Positions 46,310-59,982 of a DNA stretch of 64,000 bases are shown one piece after another. The notes below the pieces were generated by a model, which made no database searches, had not been told where the DNA came from, and saw nothing but the letters and a program-made list of their open reading frames with translations. Location of the stretch: the NCBI RefSeq assembly GCF_001540865.1, contig NC_033621.1, positions 2,017,439-2,081,438 of the forward strand. The letters run 5' to 3'. The position numbers were made by a program, and so were the translations under genes. Origin of the DNA: Ananas comosus (lineage: Eukaryota > Streptophyta > Magnoliopsida > Poales > Bromeliaceae). The first letter of the stretch is position 1; each line of letters starts with the position of its first letter.

Positions 46310-46838
46310 AGTGTGTGTATATGTTATGAATATGACCGTCTTCGTATTTATAAGTTATTTTCAATGATGAAGCTTAGTAATCGATCATCTATATCGTTAA
46401 ACATAATTTACAGATTAAATATTTTAAAAATTAAATTCTATAATTTTTGGACATTATATGCCTTGTGATAGGGAAAAAAACTCAAAATTAATAATTTTAA
46501 TTGCTGGTATAGGGCATTCCCTAATTTAACGGTGTAGAATTTAAAATTAGTTAAATTTTTGATGAAAAGTTTTATTCACTAACTAGATCATGATGAATAA
46601 TTCTGATCACGAATTGAACAATTTGGTCCTCTACTTTTAAAAGGTTGTTCGATTTTAAACGTTTATTTTATCCACTTGATGAGCTTTATTATAAATTTAA
46701 AAAAATACAAAATTTAATTTCTAAATATTTCAAATGCTCTAAATCATACTGAACGGTATGGATCATCGATTCAAAAGCTCCAGTATCGAAAATGACTTAT
46801 GAATACAAAGACTTTCATCCTCATAAGACTATAAAAGC
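46310..46838. mobile_element. Fold-back element, copy 3
   Basis: The arms share the family pattern: CTTCGTATTTATAAGTTATT on the left against its complement on the right, and the core ATCGAT(C/G)ATC(T/C)ATA(T/C)CGTT. It is more diverged than copies 1 and 2; the ends are approximate. Confidence 0.65.
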
Positions 46839-48517
46839 TTTAAACACACACACACATACACGTATACATGAAAAACAGAATCGATAGAAATTTAATTTTT
46901 GAACTTTAAAAAATATAGGAATTTAGAACTGACTCTGATATAGTTAACTTAAACAGCCAAACATGTAGGAGAGGGTTTTTGAGATGTTTTAACAAATACA
47001 ATAAGTGCTAATTAATTATTATTATTATGCAAGAAACTATATAAGATGTATGCATCCATGTAAATTAAATGATCTTTAGGGTCTCTTAATTTACATGGGC
47101 AATGCTTGTAGAGATACAAGCCATTGAAATTGAGGGGGAGGGGAGGGGAGGGGAGGTGAAAAGATGGTGATGGAGTTAAGCCATTGGTTTGGTTGGTTGC
47201 CTACTCCTTTTCACCATGCTACAACATCACAAGAGGGACACGTGTCACCATGTCAGGGGTGCCACCTGTCTCATCCTTAAAACCTAAGAAAGAGTACTTT
47301 CCTTTGCATTCAACCCTACCCCACCTATCCTTCATGTACTCCTTTGAAATAAGGTCCAAGTAATTGAATTATTATTGCATTACTATGTTTCTATTTTGGG
47401 GGCAATGTTAGGACAACATCCCACACTTGCTTATCACTGTTCAATGTGCTTTGTGTTTAGCTTTTACCAAAAAAAAAAAAAAAAAAACTTAATAATTTTT
47501 AAACCTTAATAGTGTGGGCTTAAAAAGAACCAGCATTTTATCTTGCGGTGGAAGAGCAGATTGAGCCGAGTCATATTCAAAATTGCGAGAGGCTGGACTG
47601 GGCCGAGTCATATTCAACATGACGTGAGACTGGTTAGGCCAAGTTACAGTCGATATTCATGGGTTCTGTATCTGTACGCTTTAAATGAATTGGTTGTATA
47701 TTTCTAACAGATCGCGCTTTTGGGATTAATGGTTAGCACCGATAATCCGACAAATAGTATGTCAAATTGGCTTGTTCGTTAAATTGGTCTGTTTATTAAT
47801 CTGATGTTAAGTTTATTGATAATAAGATGACCAATAGATTGTAAGTCAATATATTTTGGCGAAATTTTTGGTGTCATTTTTTTTTTCCAATCTAAAAAGA
47901 GAATATGCAGTTAAAATAAGTTTTGTTTTTAAAATTTTAACCATTTATTCTTTCACATAATATATAGGCTTCAATTTGTGTTTTTAGAGCATGGGTGGAT
48001 TCAAAAATAGCTTGAGATCATCTTTTCATCAATGAAATTAATGCTAGGCAACAAAAGAAGCCAATTTAGTATATTTATAAAATTTATTTGAATTATACAT
48101 CATTTTGATTAGACTATCTAATCTTTTAAAATTTTAATTTTAGCACCCAACCTTTTAATTAATTTGTTTGATTAAAGTGACTTGATGACTCGTTGGTTAT
48201 AAAATTTAAGCTAATTACTTATTTTAATAAATTTATGATTATATAAGTAAAGATAAACGACTCACATAAATTTTGAAATTAAAGAGCCACTAATTAGCTT
48301 AAATCAATTAAGTTAAAAGAACAAGTAATAAAATCAAAATTTTTAGAGATTAGCTAGTTAGATTCAAATAGGTAATAATTAAGATAAGTTTTATATTTTT
48401 TTATCTTAATTTTTCCTAACACCTTATGTTATACTAAAACCCAAATGGCTTAATTGCCCATTGAATTATCTCAGCTTTTAGAATGAGGACAAAGAAAAAG
48501 TCAAAGTTCAAAATTGC
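46839..48517. other. Intergenic, AT-rich
   Basis: It contains CA and GGGGA short repeats, an ACACGTGTCA G-box-like site near 47234 and an A run at 47469-47487. No gene was recognised. Confidence 0.55.
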
Positions 48518-48883
48518 CCCAAATGTACTTGATAAAAAAAGAAATACAAAAATTCATTAATATTGCATTTAATGAGTGAAAAAAAAATACAGTGAACAAT
48601 TCACTAAATCTATAAAAGAGTTGCTTGATTTATTACAGGACTTAAAATATTTAAAAGAAAAAATTGTACAAAGACCCCATCATTTTTCTTTTTTTGGATN
48701 CCCAAATGTACTTGATAAAAAAAGAAATACAAAAATTCATTAATATTGCATTTAATGAGTGAAAAAAAAATACAGTGAACAATTCACTAAATCTATAAAA
48801 GAGTTGCTTGATTTATTACAGGACTTAAAATATTTAAAAGAAAAAATTGTACAAAGACCCCATCATTTTTCTTTTTTTGGATT
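48518..48883. repeat. 183-bp exact duplication abutting an N
   Basis: 48518-48699 and 48701-48883 read the same, starting CCCAAATGTACTTGATAAAA, with the single N at 48700 exactly at the junction. This looks like unresolved contig overlap rather than biology. Confidence 0.9.
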
Positions 48884-48962
48884 CAGCATCTCAACTTCTA
48901 ATTTTTAGAAATAAGTAAGTTTAGTCAAAATATTTAAGAATGGTACTAAATTTAATGACTTT

Positions 48963-49007
<45 letters not shown>

Positions 49008-50661
49008 AGCTAATAAAACTAGATCAATTAATCATTCATAACTAATAATGTCATTTAATTTGATAAATTTTTTACCTTAATTAAGTATGAAAGCTCAAAA
49101 ACAAAAGTTGAGGAGGTCTCAAAAAACCAAAAAAAAAAAAGTTGAGGGGGGTATTTCAAAATGACCAATAGTTGCGGGGGCTCCATACAATTTTTTACCC
49201 ACTAAAAATGCAGCGAATCCAAAAGATGCAGTGACTGCCACCCATACAAAATCCTCAAAATGAATCAGCATACATTTTATTTTTAATTTAATTTTTTTAA
49301 AAAAAATAACTTAACAAACACGGCCTCATATCGTGTTTTCTATTTTTTATTTTTAACATTATTTATATATAATTAGATATATCAGACAATACTTTTTTTT
49401 TTTGACGTCATGAATTACTTATCCTGCAGTGCATGCACACTATATAGATGATAAATAACAAACAATTTATTATCCACTTTGCACTTATTTTTCTGTAAAA
49501 ATTTTTATTTAAAAAAAAGGACAAAAAAAAGAGTTTTGCCTAAGATAATTTAAGTAAAAAAATTAAAAAATAACCTTTGAATTGCTTGTATAACATTATT
49601 ATTTACATAAGAAAAGTTAAGAATCTTTTTCAAAATACGTAATAGGTGAGGGGGGTAATCTCTTTTAGGGGTATGCGCAGTGCGCTACACACGTGAGCCT
49701 CACACGCCTCACACGTGCCACCGTGGCCACTGTCCTTTTCTGGACCGTTGCATGCGTAACGTATGAGCGCCTTCTTGCTGACGTGGTGGCGTCTCTGCTT
49801 AAAATATTATTATTTCCGAGCTCTCGGTGTATGCATTGGCCTCTACCGATGCATGGACCACCCCTGTACACCTGGATCCTCAAAAACTCAAATTTAGAAG
49901 TTCAAAAATTTAAATTTAAATAATTAGACATTTTCCATAAAAAGTGATTAGTTTAAGCATGAATCATTTTGGATAATTCTTTTCTCATGTAATCAATAAT
50001 AAATATAATAAATCTTTTAAAATTGTTATTTTTTAGACTACTTGCTACTTTATGTTGGTGTTTGGTTGCGTGTTACATACTGTCTTTTGCAGTGCACAAA
50101 AATTGCGGTCATTTGGATTTTATAGTCGCTTGTGCGGTTCCACGTGTAGCGGCAAAGATATGCATCTTTAAGAAACCTTGAGTTTCTCACGTAAATAAGC
50201 GACGCAGTCATACAAAAAATAAAATTTTAATAAGACGGTTCTCATTTAATCTTACGGCTCCCTCTAAATCTGCCGTTTTCAATACAATATTGAGATTTGG
50301 ATAGAAAACTTTAAACCTAATAGATCTTTAAGATTCACATATGAAATAAATCAAATAACCTATTAAGCAGTCTGAATGAAAACTCATTGAGGAGCTCTTC
50401 AACTAAATTGCGTTTTAGTCACACCGCTGGACTAAACATAACTTATATAATGATTTTTTTTAAAACAAAATTATATGTAAATTATTTAAAATATTATGAA
50501 TCGCATTTAACCATTTATATATAAAGATTAAAATTCTATAATAGAAGCTTCAAAATTAAATTTGATGCATTTGATGAAATTTATGACATTGATATTATAG
50601 ACCCCCCAGTACGGCGAGATCGCTTAAAAAAAATTAAAATCTTATTTATTTTCTATTTTAG
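48884..50661. other. Intergenic, AT-rich
   Basis: It holds a CT microsatellite (48966-49006). A moderately GC-rich patch (49665-49880) has open frames on both strands but no recognisable protein. Otherwise nothing was recognised. Confidence 0.55.
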
Positions 50662-51735
50662 TTTTTTTTTTTTTTTGAGAAAAAGATAGTATGCTACCCG
50701 CTTCATTCATTCAGAGGGTGAATTAAGCTACATGGGTGAGGCAGCAAGGCCTCAGGGGTGGTCAAAAAAAAAAAAAAAAAAAAGAAAAAAAAGAAGAGTA
50801 TTGGTTAGAGATTCTTCCACAGAGATATTAGCTGCTTGACTTTGTGTAAAGTACCTAAGGGGTCCACCTGTGCCTTTCTAAAAATCACTTCGTTCCTGCT
50901 CTCCCATATAACCCACCAGCAGACTATTAATCCAATAAGACCGTTGCTAGCGGATAGTGGCCTCTGCCGTCCTTTCCACCTGTCTCATACCAGTAGAACG
51001 TCGTCACTCAAGTCCTCTGATTCAACGTCCGCCAGTGACTTCACCAGAAGAAATCGAAAAAATACACACCGAGAGAAAAGATGATCCACAGTTTCTGCTC
51101 CGGACCCACACAACACGCAAGTCGTGTTGCCAGCCCATCCTCTTTTTAGCAGGTTATCCGCAGTAATTTGTCTCTTCCTGAGGACGAGCCAGCAGAACAC
51201 TTTCACTTTGAGAGAAATATGAATCCTCCAGATCGCCTTAGAGCGGTAGTCCCTCGTACCCCCATCACACAGTGCAGCATATGTAGATTTTACGGTGAAC
51301 CGCCCGTCGGTGCTCCACCGCCAAGCCAAACTGTCTGCTCCTTGGCCAACTCTGTAATTAGAGATCCTTTCCTTAAGAGCCGATATGCATATATTTATCC
51401 TGGGGTCAGCAGTGTTGGCGCTGCTTAGAATCTTGTGCCAACACCAGTCGTCGCTACTGAAGCAATCATTGATTAGCCAATTTTTGCGGGGCACTGAAAG
51501 GAAAACCTCCGGAAATAATGATAGTAGGGTGGTTTCTCCGCACCACCGATCGGACCAAAAATCGATATTACACCCATTGCCCAACGTAAAGAACATACCC
51601 CATTTAAAAATATCTTTCTGCCCTAGAACTCCCTTCCACCGAAAGGAGGTTGGTCTAAAAGATCGTCCCTCCTTTAAAGGTCTTCTTCTAAGGTAATACA
51701 ACTCGTGGATTACCTTGTTTAAATGTTGGCGAAAA
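50662..51735 (-). mobile_element. 5'-truncated LINE tail, copy 3
   Basis: The minus strand keeps an open 238-codon stretch (51701-50985) from the C-terminal third of a non-LTR reverse transcriptase ORF. It includes IDFWSDRWCGE, WRWSTDGRFTVKSTY and the zinc finger CVLCGSGAETVDHLFSRC (C-x2-C-x8-H-x4-C). The 3' end has the hairpin tail and a poly(A). The upstream RT domain is missing, so the copy is inactive. No clear target duplication was found. Confidence 0.88.
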
Positions 51736-51736
51736 G

Positions 51737-53040
51737 ATAAGTTTATTTTTAGATAGAATTACTTTATACAACTACTGTATTTTTGCAGTATAGCACTTGA
51801 ATCCAAATACATTATGTAAATATAACTAAAGCAAAGTAAACAAAATATAATTGAACTTGCAATGCAACATGAAATATAAAAAGTGACCAAACAAGCATGA
51901 AGTGCATGTATACACCAGGCGCACCGAGTTGTTCCTCTGTAAGTTTTAAAGTCCCTGGTCTATACACCGGGTCCACGAAGTGTTTCCACAACGTGTCGAG
52001 AAACGGAAACTTTTTTTGTTTGCTCCCTCCCCTCGCTCTATACAAAGCCCACTCTCTCTAGAGAGAGTAAGAGAGAGAGAGAGAGAGAGAGAGGGAGGGA
52101 GCTCTCCCCATTCACATTTCTCTCGATTACACCACCCGGGGCTCTAATCGATCCCTCAAGTAAGCGACTTTACCTTTCAAAATGTGGTATTGCTGCGTAA
52201 TTTTGCCGATTTTCTCCACCAGTTGAGGTTAATCGGTGTTTTTCTGGTTCAAAAGCTGCTTAATTTGGTGTCGAATTCGCTACATGTCGTTAGGGTTTTT
52301 GAAATTTTGCGAAAGGATTCGATTTTAGGTGGTATCAGCTCTTTTTCGTGGTAAAGTTGAGTTTTCGAGGCTTTAATTCAAGTGTTTTCTCATTAGTTTT
52401 TGGTCATTGTTGCTTCTCGTTGTGTAAGATGAGAAATTTTTGTAGTTTAACTTTGCTGCATGCTTCTTCTTTTTTTTGTGTTTCAGCATCTTTAGTGGTT
52501 TTGATTACTTTGGACCTATTTTTTTCTCTAGTTTTTGATGTTTCTTGCTTCAATGTGAAAAGCATCGAAGTTGATGGAGTTGATTTGATGAAGTTTTTTT
52601 CTATTTGGTTTTTTCCCCTCAATTAGATTGAGATTTTGGTATTCCTTCCACTGTTTGATTTGTAACTGATCAATTTTATTTTCTCAATTTGCTTTTAATT
52701 TAAGGAAAAAAAAAAAAACCTCAAATTGTTTCTACACGGTTGATCGCATTTGCACTTTACTATCCTGTGGTTTTACTTGCGGGAGTTAACTGCCGCGCCC
52801 TATACTTTTCCATAAGGATCTCCTATTGAAAAAGTATGTGGGGTCACAAAGTACATAAACTCGAGGTCCTTGAGCGTAATGAAATAGCAACCACGGAATA
52901 GTTAAATGCAACAAATAAAGCCAATCCAATTTAGTCGTAGTTAGAGGATTGTTTTTAGTTTAAAAATTGGATCTTTGATCATGTTTGTCTGTGAATTTTT
53001 TGTCTTGCTTTCGCATTGATATCCTCAAGGTTGGCTGGAT
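51737..53040 (+). promoter_or_regulatory. Promoter, leader exon and leader intron of the DEK gene
   Basis: CTATACAAAG (52038-52047) is a possible TATA box. A GA-rich leader follows, with a likely non-coding exon ending at 52159 (donor GTAAGC). The leader intron would run 52160-53029, with acceptor CTCAAG just before the ATG at 53041. Confidence 0.55.
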
Positions 53041-56000
53041 ATGACTGAAGAGGCTCGAGCATCCGAAAAGGAGGCGATGACTGTGCCCGAAGATATTGGC
53101 GGGAAGGACGTAATTGAAGTTAAAATCGGCAAAGGAAATGATGAGTCAGCTGTTGCAGTCAATGAAGAAGTGGAAGGTCGAAAAAACGACAATGATGTGG
53201 CGATGGCGGATGCGGAAGACGACAAAGCGGCCAAAGAAGCTAAGAATGCTGGTTGCCTTTCTGATCCAGAGGTGGCAGACAAAAGAAGATCACAATCACA
53301 GAAAGTTAATGAGGAAGAGAACGTAAAAGGCGACAAAGTATGCGAAACAAATTCGGAGGAAACTTTTAAGACTCCCGTGAGTTCCTACAGTGACCGACCA
53401 GTGCGAGAGAGAAGAACCGTGGATAGACTAGTGAATGCTGTCGAAAAGCGACCAACTAAGACTTTCTTTATTGAGAAGGTTCTGCATCTACATTATTTCC
53501 CCTTTCTCTGATTGTCGTTTTTCGGGAGGACTCTTTATCACACTAACTACTCTTTTGATGTTACGACTTGCAGGGCCGCGGTACTCCTCTGAAGGAGATA
53601 CCGAATGGTATAGATTCTGTCTTCTGCAGTTTTTCTTTCTATTTAGTACTTTTAACAGGATGTGTGTCAGTAAAAACAGCAGTGACGTAGGGCCTAAGGC
53701 GTTAAAAACGACAATCAAATTGCTTAACCGACCCAGGAATCACACTTGTCTGCTTTTTAGAGGATGTGCTTGGATTGACTCAGACGAAGTGCAGACACGT
53801 GTTTCGTAGGTCGGCTTTTTCGGATTGATCGGTTTTAGCCTTAGGGAGCTGAACCAAACAATTTTCTGGATCTAAGAATGAAGCAAACAAACTTATTAAA
53901 TAACCAAACAAATTTTACCAAAATGGCGTGGCCAAGTTTGGCAAGTCGGCTTAGACTAAATAATGCTCAACCCTATAACGAAATGACCTAAGGCCGATAG
54001 CACTATGGATATTGACGTCAATGGTATGGATTGAACACGGACATTTCTACTATTGACAAACTCTTAAATAATTAGGATGTTACACATTTTGACGCAAGTG
54101 AATGATATAGTTTTTCACTTTTTTTCATCTCAGTTAAAAGTGCATCATAATTTGGATAAAAATAACCAATCACTATTTGATGTCCTCCATCAAACTTCCT
54201 TTTATCAGAAGGAAAAACATGTAAATAAGATTGTCATCATTGTTTACTCATTTTACAAGCAAATGTTCCTCTTCTATCCGCATTTAGGAACTTTGTAGGT
54301 CATGATTCACTTATATACCTAAAAAATGGACGATAACTAACATTACATATATAGAACTAAAAATAGTAATAGTAAGTAAAAGCAAATCTTGGGTTCGACT
54401 TATTCGACAATTTGGTTTTGTATTCGATGGCCACTTAGATTACGACATAGAAGTCTGTGAAAAACCAACCCCTAGTCATATTAGCAGCCTTGTACTGGAT
54501 GGCCGATGAAACGGCATGTGACAAGCATCCGATGGGCGTGCAAGAGTATATCGCATATGATGGACATGACAAGAATATGGAAGAGCATATTAGATATGCA
54601 ATGAACGAATAGTAGACACCTGTTCATAGAGCGTCCCTTGAAATTGCTCAAAACATGGACAGAGGCACGGAATCCTTTTGTCGTGTCTGTATTTCCTTAT
54701 TCCCCACTAGTTATATTGAGGTCTTTGCTTACACCGCAGTGGTTGGTTCCCTATTAAAATCAGCCTCATACCATATTACATGTGTGAGGTTTACAAGGTT
54801 GCGAAAATTTCACATTTAACACCTGTCTCGACAAGTCGATAGCCGTGCAATCTAGACAAGATAAATTCACTTTAATATTTGAATCGTGCCTTCCAAAATG
54901 CTGGCTTTAACTATCTCATTTCTGTTTTCAAGTTGTTTTTTTAACCTCATAATTTTGTTTCCTGCTTTTATTCGCTCCTTTTTATTTCTTTTTCATTATA
55001 AAACCCTGTGGAATATTTAACTCTTGGTTTCAGTGGCTCACAAGTTAGCAAAGAAAAAGCCTGCAGATCTTAAATTGCTGCACCAGATCCTTTTCAGAAG
55101 GCGTGGAAAGGTGGGAGATGATTGCATTGATTTTCTGATTATCAGTAGCGTTAGTCATCTGATTGATTTGCTCAACTTTGTACTTGTTATGATATTACTA
55201 ATTATAACCTTGAAATGCTGGTCATTTTCATGGTTAATTTCCGAAGCATACGATTGTTTCCTTCAAACTCGTAATCTATGTTTTGATGACTGTCCTAAAC
55301 ACCTTTATTAAAAGATAATCAGATGAGACATGGGTATGCATGCATACCAAATAAGGCAAGTTATCTACGATACGACGACTAGCCTTATTTAGGTCTCATC
55401 ACGTCTGAGATGCGACTAACATTTCAACTGGACTTTCCTGTCAACTTCTCTGCATTTTCCTGCTGTGATGTTCTTTTGCATGGAAATTTGACCTTCGAAT
55501 TGCTGTTTAGCAGGTGGCAGATTGCAAAAGTCACGTACTCCAATTTTCTGGATTCGTATGGCGCGATGATGAGGTAAAAAACATAGTTGATTTTTCGTAG
55601 AGCGTTTCCCTCACGGAGCTCTAGTTATCTTAGTTTTATCTTGAAATTTTCAATTTTCTTACAGGATAAGGAAAAAGCAAAAGTAAAAGAGAGACTTCAT
55701 CAATACAACAAAGATACATTACTCATGCTATGCAACTTGTTCGATCTACCTGCTGCAAAAATTAATACTAGGAAGGTATACTGGCTTATTATTCTGTGTC
55801 TTACGTTCTTGAAAAAAATTTATTTTTTAATAACAAGATTTAGAGTATATCTGCAGGGAAAGCTTGTTGCGTCTTTGTTGGACTTTTTGGAGGCACCTCA
55901 AGCTATCACTGATGTCGCACATTCTGGAAAAGAGCAGGTCTGCCTAAAATGCTAAAATCTGTTCACATTCCTTTTGATTTGCCTTAGCTATTCTGGTATC

Positions 56001-57623
56001 CATTTTTCGATGTATTAATTAATAGTTCTTTTTGTAATCAATACAGAATAGAAAGCGTAAGAGGGTTGCATCAAAGAGTTCGGGAAGTGGACGCCGCAAG
56101 GGATCAAAGGTAAACTTTTCTAGTATACATGATAATACGTTTGCGGCAAATCTTAAATATCGTATATTCTGGTAATTTTGTTCTTCACTCCTTGTTGGTG
56201 TATGCATTTTAACTATTTTCTATGACTCACTTGTAGTGTGCAACCCTGTTCAGTACCTTGGGCTTGTCGCTGACATTTATCCGTTTGATATTGTTACAGA
56301 AGGGGGACATGAGTGATGATTCTTCTGAAACAGATTTGGGCAATTCATCTGAAACTAATGGCGAAGAAGAGGAAAATGATGAGACTAACCTTGCTGATGA
56401 GGATGATGGAATGAATTATCCTGAGAGCGAGGAAAAGAATAACGAATCTGATCAAAACGGTGATAATAATGAAGAATCCCAAGAAGACAATTCCGAAAAG
56501 AATAAACCTTCCGAAAAAGGGGCTTCTGCTGGTACCGAGAAGCCAAATTCTAATATGAGTTTCATAAAAACACCTCTTCCAACAACAGCAAAGTGTCCAA
56601 CAAAAAGTGCTTCTCCAAAGCAGGCTAAAGCCGGGGATTCCAATGATACTGATGGACAATCCCCGAAAAGTAAAACTGTCGATACTTCTAAGGACAAGGC
56701 AACTGCCAAAGAAGATAACAAGGAGAAATCTGCTGGCATGCTTTTAGAAACCGTCGACTTTACTTGCTTCTCTAAAATAAATTACATCCAAAAATAATAT
56801 TGCAGAAATATATCTTGATGTTTTCGAAATTTAACTCATGTGGTTGTCACCAACAGTAGGGTACGATACTGCTCTACGGAATCCCAAATTGTATAAACTA
56901 TTACCATTGAGAAATAGTTTACAACACTATTTAATATGTTAGAGAATAGTGTTTGAGTTAGTTTTAATCCTTTCATCGATGCAGTTGTTAAACTTTGAGG
57001 TGAAGTTTATTTGAATCTGATGTTAGGTAAAGAAATGGCTGAAGGGCAATCCAAATCAGGCATGAAGGTGTACGGGCCGACGAAGGAGAGGGTGAGGAAG
57101 GCAATATGCCATATCTTGGAGTACAGGGTTAATTATAATACGGTTAGCTTACGAACTACTCCGGCTGTCCAAGTTTATAATACTCTTTATGTTAGAACAG
57201 TTGCCTGTATGGGTTCATGCAGTCGCAAAATCGGGAAGTTTTAAGCAGTGGTGAACTGCATTTATTTTCTTTTCTTGTTTCATATATGTAATATCTTTTT
57301 AACATATTCTTGTTCTTTTTTCTCTTTTCTTTTTTGTATTTTAGGCAACCTTTAATGACATTCTGAAGGAACTCGGTATGCTTCTTCCGTTTATGAGATT
57401 GCGACATCTTAATATTACTTCTGTTTATGAAATCCTTGCTTATTATAAATCTCCTTTTTCAGAGGTACATTTTGACAGAGATTTATCATCAAGGAAAAAT
57501 GCAATAAAACTCATGGTAGAGGAAGAGGTGGTGCGGCTCTCAGAGGAGGCTGCGAAGAACGAAGCGAAGGAACAAAATAAACTGGGAGCTGATGAGCCTG
57601 CAAGCGGAGAGGCGAAAGCTTGA
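53041..57623 (+). CDS. DEK: DEK domain-containing chromatin-associated protein
   Basis: Eleven coding exons (53041-53478, 53574-53607, 55034-55110, 55514-55573, 55665-55775, 55857-55937, 56047-56109, 56300-56735, 57027-57142, 57345-57375, 57463-57623) give 535 residues. DEK proteins bind DNA and histones in the nucleus and shape chromatin. The order fits the family: an acidic/Lys-rich start; the SAP-like DEK core (about 184-267, with DTLLMLCNLFDLPAAKI and GKLVASLLDFLEAP); a basic NRKRKRVASKSS stretch as a likely nuclear signal; a long acidic Ser/Glu region (289-433); and a C-terminal DEK_C domain (about 445-518, ERVRKAICHILE, ATFNDILKEL, DLSSRKNAIKLMVEEEV). One junction is unsettled: to stay in frame, the acidic exon must end at 56735 on a GC donor (GCATGC), or earlier at a GT near 56530. 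Confidence 0.9.
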
Positions 57624-58323
57624 TCATCGCAGAGGCGCAAGTGATTTGTAAATACTAACTTATTTACCCTGCTCTTCTATAGGAGTCTTTTTTTCTGCAG
57701 TTTAGTCCAATAGTAACATTTTAATAATGTTCTATTTTTATGCATTTTAGTCACCTTGTCTTGTAAATAATAACATATTTGCATTTTTAGAATTTTTGAA
57801 ATGATAATGAACTGCTTAGCAAAAAAAAAGAAAAAACCCAAAGATGTGAAAATTGAAACCAGTGTTCCTAACAAGTTGTTCGTTTGTCAGTAGTTAGCAT
57901 TTTATTAAATTATGTGAAACAATCGTTATTCTCCAAAACTTAAGCATGCAGAGAACGGTGTGTTTATATTCTTTTATATTCGATAGAGCCTTATCCTTTT
58001 AAGTTCAAGCAAGAGTCACCAAATTAGTATTTGTACAAATATGCAATGTTTCTGAGCTTTCGATTTTGGATTTTCTATTGAACTCAAAGTTAGATTGAGT
58101 TCTCACTCAGACCTGGTAGAGTTCACATGATTCGATTGGATTCGTTTTGCTGAAATTTTGAACTTCCTATGAGCTAATCCGATCTTAACTCAAGTTCCTT
58201 AGACTCAGTTCGGTGAGGCGCAAAACTTTTAACCAAAACAAAACCGTAACTGCATCTCTCCTCGTTTGACTTTGGTTTAAAGTTTGTTCTGTTCGGATTT
58301 GGATTCTTACAAAGTGTCACATG
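57624..58323. other. DEK gene 3' flank, no gene seen
   Basis: The 3' UTR and AT-rich spacer between the DEK stop codon and the LINE. Confidence 0.6.
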
Positions 58324-59645
58324 TTTTTTTTTTTTTTTTTGAGAAAGAGGTAGCACGCAACCCGCTTCCTTCATTGATCTGATGAATTAAGCTACAAGTG
58401 TGAGGCAACCGGGCCCTGAGAGTTTAAAAAAAAAAAAATCTGAAAAAAATCTGAAAATAACGAAGTTATGGCGCAAGGAGAAGGTCCCACTCCTTCACGA
58501 CAAGCTTGAGTCTGTGGACCGCTAGCCCGGGGTTAGGGGGGATATTCCGAAATAAAGTATCGTTTCTGACCTTCCAAGTAATCCACCAGCAGCCTACTAG
58601 GTCAATAAGTCTGGATCGCTTCTTTAGATGGTCCTTTTTGCCGGTCCACCTATCCCAAACAAGGCTCACGTCGTTCCCCAGATCTTGGACCTGAATATCG
58701 TCTACCCCCGACACTAAGATAAATTTGCAGAATACACACCGGGTGAACCGGTGGTCTACTAATTCCTCGTCTGACCCGCATAGCACGCAGGTAGGATCAT
58801 CTATCCACCCTCTCTTAACAAGGTTATCGCGTGTAGGAATTCTTTTCTTGAGGACCAACCAGATGAAAACTTTTACTTTTAGAGGGATTTTAAGACTCCA
58901 GATGTAGGTAGCGCGCGCATCTCTCGTCCCGCCGTCCGTCAATGCCAAATAGGCCGATTTGACCGAAAACTGTCCATTAGTACTCCAACGCCAAAGGATC
59001 GTATCTGGTCTATGCTCGACGGAGAAGCTGGAGACCCTTTCTTCGAGTTCGGAGAGGTTCGGTATCAGCCCTTGCAATTGGCCCACTTCGGCTCCCAGGA
59101 TCTTGGTCCAGTTCCAACGACCCCTCGTAAAATAGTCACTAACTCTATAGTTTTTCTCCGCGGACATGAGGTAAGCTTCCGGGAACACAAGATTCAAAGT
59201 TTTCTCCCCACACGACCTATCCAGCCAGAAATCGATGGTACTCCCATTTCCTAGTTTAAAAGCCGCTCTTCATTTAAAGATGGTGTTGAAACTAAGAATG
59301 CCCTTCCACCAGCTAGAGTGAGGTTTGAAAAATCTGCCTTCCCGCAGTGGTTTTCTTCTACGATAGTACAAATCCCGGGTTAACTTATTCCACTGTAGTT
59401 CAGGTGCAGTGTGGAATTTTCACCACCATTTGGTCAGTAAAACTTGATTCATGATCGCAACATCCAAGATGCATAAATCGCCTTCTTTCTTGGTCTTGCA
59501 AATGTTTTTCCAAGCCACCAGGCATTCTTTGCCAGGGAGGCTGCATCCGCCTTTCCAGAAGAAGTCTCTTCTTAGGGCTTCGATGTGTTTAATCGCCCAC
59601 GCGGGGGCCTTGAACACAGAAAGAAAGTATAGGGGTATGTTGGTT
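58324..59645 (-). mobile_element. 5'-truncated LINE tail, copy 4
   Basis: The longest LINE remnant. Minus-strand frames (59617-59420, then 59197-58466) cover the end of the reverse-transcriptase ORF, from AIKHIEALRRDFFWKGG through WRWSTNGQFSVKSAY to the zinc finger CVLCGSDEELVDHRFTRC. It closes WWITWKVRNDTLF, a stop, the hairpin tail GGTTGCGTGCTACC and poly(A). A frameshift between 59420 and 59197 shows it is dead. It resembles copy 3 closely in layout but with many substitutions. Confidence 0.9.
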
Positions 59646-59982
59646 AGTACTCATTGAGATCCCCAGTTTGTAACATCAAAAGTGTGGGATCCAATTTCCA
59701 AGTAGATCTAGGCTCACTAGAGGACAAAAAGTAATTGGGCACACCACTAAGGTGTAGTTGGGACTAAATGAAGAAGCCCCAACCAACCCTGGTGGAGGGG
59801 TGCAATATACTAGTCAACCTATGTTTTTGGTTTAGGGTTCTTGGAAACACAGAAGAGAGACCCACACTCTCTCATGAGCAGGTTGGGTACCATAAAGATG
59901 AGAGACATTGAGTTGAGTGTTCTCTGAGGAGCAATCTTAATGCTGTTTGCTCAGGTGGACCAATAAACAACACAAATCACCG
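59646..59982. other. Intergenic, nothing recognised
   Basis: Spacer between the LINE and the first fold-back element; no supported feature. Confidence 0.55.

Noticed and set aside
49665..49923. Opposed 72- and 76-codon frames in a GC-richer patch
   Set aside because: No recognisable protein pattern, no splice context, and both strands equally open.
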